A DNA stretch of 64,000 nt from Apostichopus japonicus (lineage: Eukaryota; Echinodermata; Holothuroidea; Aspidochirotida; Stichopodidae), in NCBI RefSeq assembly GCF_037975245.1, contig NC_092568.1, positions 18,371,001 to 18,435,000 of the forward strand. Reading direction: 5' to 3'. Below are positions 22,942 to 64,000 of the stretch, piece after piece. Positions within the stretch are counted from its first letter, which is position 1. Every line of letters begins with the position of its first letter. The translations under genes and the position numbers were made by a program. Below the pieces are notes generated by a model. The model was not told the DNA's origin, did no database searches, and was given only the letters and a program-made list of their open reading frames with translations.

Positions 22942-25900
22942 ATGACAAAAAGACAAAACCCATTCGATAACAACTTTTGTCAGTTGAAAACACATGTTGG
23001 AGAGAAAGAAGTGAACATGGGTGTGGATTTCCGTCAAAGAATGAAGACAGTTTATGGTAAGAACATGCTTATCATAGCTTCAGTGTTTTGTGTACATGGC
23101 ATATATTCCAAGTCTATTATGTAAATCAGTCAATTTTTCCAACCTAATTGCAAGTCTACATTAACTAGTACTACAGTAATAATATAAATACAACTATCTT
23201 TGATCACTATCCCTTGGAGATGCTTTCTAATCTCAACTTGAGCAATGGATATATATTCAAACTAAAAAATTGTTTTAGTTATGTGATGCATATGATTTTT
23301 TTTGCAGTAGCGGTATCTCCCATTGTTTATTTGTCTTTGTTCACTTATCAACACCTGTAGATTAATAAGTTGCTTTATGAATCTATTTAATGTTAGCACA
23401 TGATTTCACAAGTTTTCTAGGGAGTACCTATCACATCCCTTGCACTAGGCTCAATTTGATCTGATGCAGTCTGTATGACTTAAGTTCATATACATGTTAA
23501 AATTAGTTTCCCTTTTCCATGATTTCTTGTTCATGTGCATTAACAATTAACAACCAAATCTCTTACTTCAGAGAGAACAATGGCTATGTTGTTTGAAGGA
23601 CAGAGGCATATGATAAACCCAGCAACTCATTCCTCCTCTACAAGAGACACAGCACCATCTCCTATCAAGCCCAACAATTCACCAGTGCAAGCTGCTGACC
23701 TACCAGATTGGGCACAGTCGCAATACACGCTCGATCACCACGGCAATCTCAGTACGCAACATCCAAATATATCCTTACCAGGCAGTTCAGGTAACTACAA
23801 CTTCACCTCTGGTTGATACAGAACCCTTTAAAGTGGAGACGTGTGCATTACTGTAACAATTTTTATCTGTTTAATGCTTAATGAGATCTGAACGTTCTTG
23901 TTCAAAGGTATTAAAGGTGATGTGTATTTGCCCTCAACTTTTGACTTAAAGGGAATGTGTTAATGTTTCATCTCTACATCCTATCAACAAACCCAGGTTA
24001 CATTTGTTATGTGTACTTTTTTTTGGTTGGAACATTATGTGGTACTTCCTCTTTTTGTTCTTTAGCCTACCTCTTTATTCTTTATATCAGTACTTTATTG
24101 TTGCTATACTACACACCTTGCTATATGGCATGAGCAGATTACGACTGAAGGATGGTGAAAATCTTGGCATGTTTTCAGGGAAATGTTTGACTTAAGTTAC
24201 TTGTAACTTTTCTAGTTACTAAGGATATCTTTCAAAAAAACAGTACAAATGATCCTTTTTTTTTATTCACTTGCAATTTTTTGTTTCAGTCTTTAGCAAT
24301 GTCAATGTTCACTGGAAAAAACATGAAAATATTTCATGTTTTACTCCTGGAGTACATTTTGAACAATACTATTCTTCAAACAGTCCAAAGAGTTCACCTA
24401 CTATTTGACTGTAGTGTGCATTATGTATTTTGCAAAATGCTTGCATTATAATTTAATCAAAGTTTTAATTGCTTAATCACACAGAAGAAAAAAAAGCATT
24501 ACAATTTTTGACTGTGAAAATTCTCCGCCTGTCTCTGGTCTTGGAAATAACCCTGTCCATTCAACTTTCATGATATTAAAAGGTTTTCGCTACTTTGACA
24601 AATGATGTGGGGAGCAAAAAGTTATTACTGATCCCTGATATCGTCTTGTGACAGAAATAACACACATATACCGGAGTTACAGAATTAGAATCTGCTATGA
24701 TCATCCATTTGTGTAATAAAGATGATTCTCTCGTTATCGTAGGTCAGCCCAGACCTCCTCCACCAGCGAGATGTTCTTCCTGTAAATTCAATAGTGCTTC
24801 AGCCTATGGTGCCTGCTCCTTCTGCGATCAACAGATATGCTCACAATGCTGCAGAGAGTGTCTATCCTGCCAAGGTGTATTCTGTTCATTGTGTTCTGTT
24901 ATCAAGTAAGTTAACCGGTTAATATATTTTTTCCCAACATTTGACTCATATGTAAAAAAAACATTTTGGTCAACAGTTTTATCAAACCTACAGTACTGAA
25001 GATTACTACAAATTAGCTTGTAATTGGTCAAAATAAGACCCTCTCATATTTTTATTTGGTCAACAGTTTTATCAAACCTACCATACTGAATGTTACTAAA
25101 AATAAGCTTGTAATTGGTCAAAATAAGACCCTCTCCTATTTTTTTTCTTCCTTTTTTTTGGTCAACAGTTTTATCAAACCTACAGTACTGAATATAATTA
25201 AACAATTAGTTTTTAATTGGTCAAAATATGACCCTCTCCAATTTTTATTGGACCCAGTGTATATTAATGAGCAACTAGTTAAAGAATTTAATTTGATTTC
25301 TTACATTTTGTTGGCCAGATTCTTATCATGTTAGTATAAATAACAAGCAACAGTAGGAGATCAAAAATACATTTTCACCGAATTATTTCAAATGAAATTT
25401 GACATGTCAAGCTATTTAACTACAATTTTTTATTGGTGTTTAGTGTTCAATAGTGTTAAAAATCAACCCAAATAAACCCACAATGCTGCTGTAAAAATGT
25501 TAAAACTATGGGTAAACAAATAGGTAGCATGGCAATATCTTTATCTGTATCAAAAATTTTAACAAGAACATTCAGGGAATGCTGCATAACTTTATTGGAT
25601 AGAAATGAATGCAAGAAATCCTTCACAAATCTTGATAATATGATATAAAATAGAGTTATGAGCCACCAAAACAGCTGCTAGGAGTATGGAAACTTCAGTA
25701 TGAATGTATTTTTTTTATCAATTTAATGACAAATGTAAGACAGCTATGACATCTCAAGATAATCATAAATACTAAATTATGGGAATGAAAATGACTAACA
25801 GTGTAATCCATCAAAGAGAAAGTCAAATTTCATTGGTCAATTCAAAAGTCACACAGTGTCAGGGAATTTACAAATAGCACAATTGAAGTTGTTTGTTACA

Positions 25901-26692
25901 TTGCATTTACTTAAATCTGGACCACAGTGAGTTTGTTAATTAATTACTGCTAACTTGGCATTAAGTGTAGATATGACAAATTCATTGAGGTCATCATCAG
26001 GAAACGAGGGGGAAATATGTTAACTAAATACAGGAAGCTAATTCAATGTAGATAAAGAAACTAGTTATTGTGAGTGTTGCCAAGGAAACATATTTCAAGA
26101 ATAAATACTATTGTCTTTCATCTCAATCTTGGCAAAAGCATCTCCACTAGAAATAGATATTTAATTACTCTTTCTATTCGTCATCTTATTGTTTTTTTGT
26201 TTTTTAATTCAGATAGACATTGATTTGGGGGTAAGGAAATTGTGTGTTAGATAGATGCAGTCATGTTATAAATTTGAAAAATGCATATATACAAATGGTT
26301 TGCTCCTATTGGTTGATACTTTGGTCCAGGGATTTTGTGAAGAAATGATCCTGGGAGTTTCTTTACAATTTTTAATATTTTTGGCTCAGTGTATTAGAGT
26401 TGTCTTCATAGTTTACCACATGCAAAATTTGTTAGGTTTCTTGTGTCACTGTCAGAGTGCCCATATCATTTCTTGTGGTGATAGTTTTTTTCCCGTTAAA
26501 CTTTGTCACAAAATCAGCTGTCTCAGTCCAGACAAATCCCTTTTGAGTAATGACACCTGTAGAGTCAGTCATTTTGTAGCAAGAAAATGATATCTGAAAA
26601 TATTTGTATCTTTGAATACAGCAGCTGGATAGAAAGTAACATATATCAACATAGATAACAGTTCAATATTACAGTACATATACATATATACA

Positions 26693-26723
<31 letters not shown>

Positions 26724-27433
26724 GTACATATACATATACATATATACAGTACATATACATATATACATATATATACAGTACATATACATATATATACATA
26801 TACAATATTACAGTACATACACATATTACAGTACATATACATAGCATGTCTCTGATAATTTTCTCTGATAATGATAATTGTTCATCAAAGGGTAGAAACC
26901 ACCATTTCTGTACCAGGGGTCAGGATATGATTATAGTCCAGGTGAGGTGTCTCCCCTCCACCCTTTGAGAATTTTTTTGTAAAATGGGTGGGGAGGGGGC
27001 TGAGATACAGAGATGGTGCTATAGTTCACAACTTTCCAAACAATGTTGAAGAATTTTATTCTGTTAAAGGTTGAAACATAATACATATTTATGTACTAAA
27101 CTGTAAGCTACTGTACTGTGGTTCATTACGGTATATGGTTGAGTTAGATGGTGCTCATTACAGCAGGATCCTTTCCACTCATTTTATAACACAGGAGTAG
27201 GAATGAATGTTATACAGTTGCCTCCTTCATTGAAATCTCACCAAAAGTGAAGTTGAGAGGTTGTTTGATCCACAATCTTCACATAGAGTAGTATAGCCAT
27301 GAGTAGATTCCAACTTATGAATTCCTGATATTTTAATTTGGTTTCCTCAACTCATATTTTTCTCTTTTTATTTTACAGCTACGACGAAAGCTTTGAGAGA
27401 TGTTTCTGTCTGAGCTGCCCCACGGACCATTGA
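22942..27433 (+). CDS. SIVA1: SIVA-like apoptosis regulator (complete, four coding exons)
   Basis: Exons 22942-23056, 23572-23790, 24743-24905 and 27379-27433 join in frame with GT-AG introns to give 183 residues plus stop (human SIVA1 is 175). The N terminus MTKRQNPFDNNFCQLKTHVG matches the human MPKRxxPF...LQLK pattern. VYERTMAMLFEGQ matches the human VFEKTKRLLFLGAQ region. The last ~70 residues are Cys-rich (CSSCKF, CSFCDQQICSQCC, CLSCQGVFCSLC, CFCLSC), as expected for the zinc-binding B-box-like and C-terminal zinc region. Residues 53-120 are a less conserved Pro/Ser-rich linker. SIVA binds CD27 and other partners and promotes apoptosis in mammals; the role here is inferred. The first ATG of the conserved frame was taken as start. 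Confidence 0.92.
24967..25245. repeat. Three-copy tandem repeat, about 90-100 bases per unit
   Basis: TTGGTCAACAGTTTTATCAA begins each copy (about 24967, 25057 and 25159), and each ends in AATTGGTCAAAAT-AGACCCTCTC or a close variant (the third copy has TATGACC). It is in SIVA1 intron 3. Confidence 0.9.
26660..26845. repeat. (ACATATACATATATACAGT)n minisatellite
   Basis: CATATA/TACATA words with ACAGTACATATACATAT repeated at least seven times. It is in SIVA1 intron 3; long in-frame Tyr/Ile/Cys-rich readings on the minus strand are only translations of this repeat. Confidence 0.9.
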
Positions 27434-27667
27434 CAGGGCGGATTACATTGAAAATCTCTTTGAAAGATGTAGAGAGTTTATGTCAAGACTGTTACTTTTT
27501 GCCTTTTGCAACCAAGTGAACATATTTTTGAGTCTTGATGCCAATGCCGTCGTGGAATAGAGATGTAAAGTTTGTAAAATAACAAAGACAATTAATTATG
27601 ACCCATTTTGTAATGGCAAAACCTTCTTTGCATTGTACATACTCTTTTTTGTTTTTGTTTTTGAAGA

Positions 27668-27673
27668 ATTAAA
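27668..27673 (+). terminator. Possible SIVA1 polyadenylation signal
   Basis: ATTAAA, 235 bases past the SIVA1 stop codon and followed by an A-rich then G/T-containing stretch. It is the nearest common variant of the poly(A) hexamer. Confidence 0.4.
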
Positions 27674-28762
27674 AGTAAAAAGTTGCAGAGAAAGTTCCAC
27701 TCTTTGAATTAGTTTTATTTTTGTTTCATTGCAAAACAAACTTTCCTAAAGTAACATGTTGAATTAAAAAATGCATTTCTTTGAGAATTAAGTGCACCCC
27801 CTCGTTGCCCCCTCACCCCAATGCATACAGAGGGCATGGGGGTTATTTTTTGGTTCCAAATTTATGCCAGTTTGGTACCAAATTGGCTAAGTTGGTTTCC
27901 AAATCGATCTACACCTCCTTCTCCCCTCCTTGAAAAATGATGATGTACAGACCTGACCGTGCCCTTCCTCAGGCCATAATGAAGTAAATGGCATCGGAAA
28001 GTGGTACGTTGTACCATCTACTTACAATGGTTATACCAAATATTACGTATGCTACTTGTCATTTGAAATAAATAACATTCCTACTAAATGAAAGTGAATT
28101 GTCCTAAAGTTGATACAGAATAAAGTTCTAAGTATGCTGTCATAGCACTTGACATTATCACTCCATTGGCTGCTCAGTAAATTACAGTCTTCCCCTTCCC
28201 CTCCCCCACCTCCAAGGTATCCTGTGCTCACTATATTGGCAGCTTCGAGCAAATATGGTGACGGGATTGAGTCACCATCTACCAGAGTCCCCATGCCCCC
28301 CTCTCCCTGTGCCCATCAGCTTGCATGCTCAGAATGCATGAAAGCTAGCGTGCATTATCGACGTCGGCAAGCTCCAAAAATTAGACATCTAGCAAAATCC
28401 CAGCACGATCGAACCGAAAATATTTCTCAGCCCACTTTTCGGTTCCCCTGCACCTTCCCCCCCTCCCCCCTCGCCGAATAGTTTGCGAATCATTGTTCCA
28501 CAACATCAAAATTACGCTTGTGTCTAAAGTCTTCACTGAAAGAAATAATTAAGGTAGATTTTTTGTTTGGAGAACTGAGTATAGCTCAATGCAATGGCAA
28601 ACTTTTGGGTCACCAGATCACTTTCCAGTATAACTTTATCTTCAGAATATTCTAAATATCTGGAATGTTCCCTTTAACCCTAATTTTTTATGTCAGATCC
28701 TTAGTTCTGGCCTTATTGATAATGCTAAATTGAAATAACTCTGTCAAAGGCAGTCCTCTTAG

Positions 28763-29081
28763 CAGTGGCGGAGCGTCCATACCCCCCCCCCCCCTCCTGA
28801 TGGACTGCTGGCGCCCTTTTCAGCTTTTTAACCACTTTTTACTTATTCGCGATTATTGACTTTTTATTGTGCTCTCTTCTACCAAATGACATTTGTCACA
28901 TTATCTGCAAATTAGCAAGGCTCGGAAAGGGTAATTTCCGGCGATCTAGGGAGTATCTTTACTCAAAAAATTTCTGTACCCTCCGCGCCAACCTGTGGTG
29001 GCGCTCCGCTTAGATAGTGTCGAAAGCCCCCCTACAGACCATTCTCGCCTCCCTTGACCAATACCCCTAGCTCCGCCACTG
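28763..29081. mobile_element. hAT-like non-autonomous DNA transposon
   Basis: The element starts CAGTGGCGGAGC and ends GCTCCGCCACTG, a perfect 12-base inverted repeat. The flanks CCTCTTAG and CCCCTTAT are 8-base direct repeats with two differences, the duplication length typical of hAT elements. It is 319 bases long and encodes no transposase. A long C tract and GC-rich right third (GGTGGCGCTCCGC) set it off from the AT-rich surroundings. Confidence 0.8.
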
Positions 29082-29265
29082 CCCCTTATGTTATATTAGC
29101 AACAACTTTTGGGAAAGTATTCCTACGCAACTTGCATTGAAATTGGTGTAGTTCATTGATTTTGTTGTGAAACGAAGCTGGCATAAAATATGACTTTGGT
29201 CACAAAATCAATTGTACAATAAATGAACAACGAGAAACTAAAGAAATGGGCGTCAAGTGATGGCC

Positions 29266-29340
29266 CTAACTAAGGGCTAGATAACTCAGTTGGTAGAGAA
29301 CATAATTTCTGAGGCCACTGAAATCAAATCCCGTTCTTGC
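29266..29340 (+). mobile_element. tRNA-derived SINE head
   Basis: GGGCTAGATAACTCAGTTGG carries a good Pol III A box (TAACTCAGTTGG). GAAATCAAATCCCG, about 40 bases on, is a weaker B box. A CTTGCGAAAATTTTATG segment follows. No intact acceptor stem is visible, so this is a SINE and not a functional tRNA. Confidence 0.65.
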
Positions 29341-29448
29341 GAAAATTTTATGCTCTTTTCCATTGTTTAAAATTTCCAAGCCAAATTTTGGTTTCTGTCT
29401 GGCGCCCCCAAATAGACAAAACATTTTATAGATCGATACTAACTAATT

Positions 29449-29490
29449 GACTGGGTTGGCTCTGTCGGTTAGAGCACAGTAATGCTGTGT
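29449..29490 (+). mobile_element. Truncated tRNA-like SINE fragment
   Basis: GGGTTGGCTCTGTCGGTTAG, followed by AGCACAGTAATGCTG, is a tRNA-like D-arm/A-box region. No B box was seen within the following 60 bases, so it is a 5' fragment. Confidence 0.5.
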
Positions 29491-30961
29491 TTTTGTTTGT
29501 TTACTCTTTTCCAAATTCAATAATTACAATCAGACAGTTCCACTATAGAACTCAGTCATGTAAGTAGTATGCTTCCATGTTTCTATCTGTTGATAAACTT
29601 TGGACCATATGTGCATTTTATGCACCACAAATTCCACTATTTGAATGTCTCATTACTATTTAATTATATTTATTTTCATATTTTCTTCATTAACAAACCA
29701 GCACTGTTTCAATAACAAAAGGGAACATTTGAAATTTTAATGAATATACGTTCGCACCGGATAGTGATTGCATATGGCTACTAACATATAATTCTATCTA
29801 GTTTGTCAAAGAAAAGTAACATGATGTGGCAGCTTCTAAGTTACCCACAGGCCTTCAGTATGTATAAATATTCCCTTTTTATATAAATTGTCAGCTATAA
29901 TATTATATCTCTCACTTTCAAAATACTGTTCATTAAAAGAAAAAAAATGTTGAATTACAGATTATGTAGTGAGTAACGAAGTTGTTAAAATGTCAGAACA
30001 AGTAATTTGACATTCATGAGTACTGCCAAAAACGCCAAGGTCAAATTAATAGACACTCATAGACAAACCTTCAGGGGTGCAAGGCTTTACTGCCACAGTG
30101 CAACCATCTTTTCCTCACTGAGACATTAAATATTATCTAATCGAACACTCGCCAATGTCAGGGAAAAAAACCCGCATGTAAAATATGTTTTAAATACTTA
30201 ATTGAGCAATGTTGGAATTCAAAAGTAGTAACTTAATTTGAGACTATTAATGATAACTTGTAATTATCAATTCAACAAGCTTCCTCAATATTGTACATCT
30301 TTATTAGTCCTCCATTTTGCACAAAAATAAAAACTTGGTATTCAAGATGTAAACGTCGTTTTATTTCAATGGAAACTGGACGTTTTCAAAGAGTTCCGTG
30401 AACCCGAGGTATGAAACTCAAGTTTCTGGTCCTGTCAAACAGTGCATTGACCTTAAAAGTTCGTGTTGTACGTCACTGTTCCGCTGAAAATGACAACAGA
30501 AGAATAAAATATCGTGACTGTCAGCTAGAAGAAGAGAACAATATCACAACTGTGCACAAGTTATGAAAAGAAAAGCGGGATAAAACATATCCCTTGTCAT
30601 AAACGTTGATCTAAAATGTACTCAGTTGATGTCCAGCAAGGCTGATTCTGTTAGATTTATCCATCTTAAATAATATAGGATGAGACGTTAGATGGGAATA
30701 ATGACATTTCTCCTTCTTTCACGAGACCTTTAGAACTTATGTGCATCTGTTACCGGAAGTGAAAGTCTTGATTTAAAAACTTGGGACTTACATGTGAATA
30801 ATGATGACTCAATGCATAATATATTTACATTGTGTGTTGTCTGCGGATGTCTAGCTATGTCAGGTACAGTTCAACATTTATATGCATAATAATATAGCAC
30901 ATACAATACACACTGCACAGAGTAAGCAACAAAGGCTACATAGTCCTATGACGAAGAGGCA

Positions 30962-62930
<31,969 letters not shown>

Positions 62931-64000
62931 GTGAGCCTTGTGAGAAGCAGAGACTGGAAGGATAATAAGATTGTTCACGAATTTACGATAATGTGATGAA
63001 CGTACGCACTTTCCTGCATAGATCACACACTGCAAAGCATGTCACTGCAGTTATAAATGGGAAGAGGGTATGTGTCAATGGTACCACAACTGGAATGAGA
63101 GTCATCAAAGTGGATTTTCCAATAAAACTAAAAATAATCTGTAATTTAGCTTTTGCTTTGAGTTGTGTATATTTTCAATGCTGTTTGATACAAACATGCC
63201 ATTAATAATTAACTTTAAAAGCAGCTAATGAATTTCATGTCAAAAGAATGACAGATAAAATTCCAAGGTTTTTAAAAATTACCATGTTGCTTTTTTGCAC
63301 GCACAAAGCTCATGGTTATCATTAATCGATCGCCCGTGTTAACATTCATATGATCTGACATTCAAAGAGGTTGCTTTAGTTTGATCACTTGCATATATAA
63401 GTATGACTCATTTCTCTGTGGGTTTGATCACATGTCATGAAAAATCGCAGTGAAATGCATAAATCTGCTTCCTCAAGGGTAAATCCACTGAAATAAAATT
63501 AAAGTCAGTTATTGGATTGCCCCGGATTGACGTGCAAAAAAAAATAAGCCGAAAGTCCCTTTGGCATTTCTCCCACTCGCACATCTTTACTCCTAATTTC
63601 TTGGAACACTGTTCATAACAGGCGGCTTGTGATGGAACACAGAAGACAATATACTCTTAATGAAGAGAAAAGATGCAGATATTGATCTGTTCTTGAAAGG
63701 AAAGAAAGACTGGTAGTGCCAAATACTTTTCAAAATACATTCGAACACTTTCAGGCTGTATTAACTTAGCATGGATTCATAATCTTGTAAACATTGATTC
63801 AGATTTCTCCCTACACCATTATAATTAAAAAAAAAAAAAATGTTGTATGTTTCAGTCCTAGATATGTTGTACAGTACATGAATGTTAATGAGGAAATGGG
63901 CCAAAATGAACCCCATTGATTGGTTGGTTGTGAATATTCAGTTTTACTGGGTGGGGAGTATGAGATGCAGACACAAGATATAGTTTGATATATTCCAAAC
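62931..64000 (+). other. Start of the last visible PLEKHH intron
   Basis: It begins with a GTGAGC donor. I searched for an acceptor followed by the expected final FERM helix and found none that reads convincingly. Contents are AT-rich with A/T homopolymers (63536, 63829). Confidence 0.6.

Larger units (their letters stand above)
27434..30961. other. Intergenic region between SIVA1 and PLEKHH
   Basis: No coding exon could be supported. It contains the SIVA1 3' UTR, a hAT-like element (28763-29081), two tRNA-like SINE pieces (29266-29340, 29449-29490) and otherwise AT-rich unique-looking sequence. The PLEKHH promoter and any 5' noncoding exon should be in 30400-30961. Confidence 0.55.

Noticed and set aside
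26255-26590. A 111-codon plus-strand frame in SIVA1 intron 3
   Set aside because: Hydrophobic by chance in AT-rich DNA; no homology recognised and no splice or start context.
26569-26847. A Tyr/Ile/Cys-rich minus-strand frame
   Set aside because: Translation of a CATATA/ACAGT minisatellite.
63783-63830. A candidate last PLEKHH exon after an AG at 63801
   Set aside because: The reading after it (ISPYTII then stop) does not resemble the conserved FERM C-terminal helix.

Overview
This is a eukaryotic window: AT-rich, with many GT-AG introns, microsatellites, tRNA-derived SINEs and DNA-transposon relics. Its three genes are animal genes. Their sequences are closer to vertebrate homologues than to a generic match, but the introns, the Ty3/gypsy relic and the dispersed 'GCGCTTTACA' repeat suggest an invertebrate deuterostome, most likely an echinoderm. 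The species is an inference; nothing in the window names it.

Layout. (1) 810-21154, minus strand: a complete codanin-1 gene (CDAN1), rebuilt here as 20 coding exons that stay in frame for 1264 codons plus stop. (2) 21155-22941: a 1.8 kb head-to-head intergenic stretch that should hold the promoters of CDAN1 and its neighbour. (3) 22942-27433, plus strand: a complete SIVA1-like gene in four coding exons (183 aa). (4) 27434-30961: a 3.5 kb intergenic stretch with a hAT-like non-autonomous transposon and tRNA-like SINE pieces. (5) 30962-62930 and beyond, plus strand: a PLEKHH1/2 (MAX-1 type) gene with coiled coil, two PH domains, MyTH4 and FERM. Twenty-five coding exons (about 1566 codons) are visible; the last exon or exons lie past the right edge.

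Functions. Codanin-1 is a nuclear/cytoplasmic partner of the histone chaperone ASF1. SIVA is a small cysteine-rich apoptosis regulator. PLEKHH proteins are membrane- and cytoskeleton-associated adaptors. The three genes are not known to act in one pathway; what they share is position. In human, SIVA1 and PLEKHH1 are both on 14q and CDAN1 is on 15q, so the cluster may preserve an old linkage.

The remaining material is mobile or repetitive DNA: a gutted Ty3/gypsy element with two nearly identical LTRs in CDAN1 intron 4, at least two TIR elements with target duplications, two small foldback elements, SINEs, several intronic tandem repeats and many poly-G/poly-C tracts. I found no undescribed multi-gene system, CRISPR array or prokaryotic-type operon. 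The most unusual structures are the foldback elements and the internally deleted retrotransposon.
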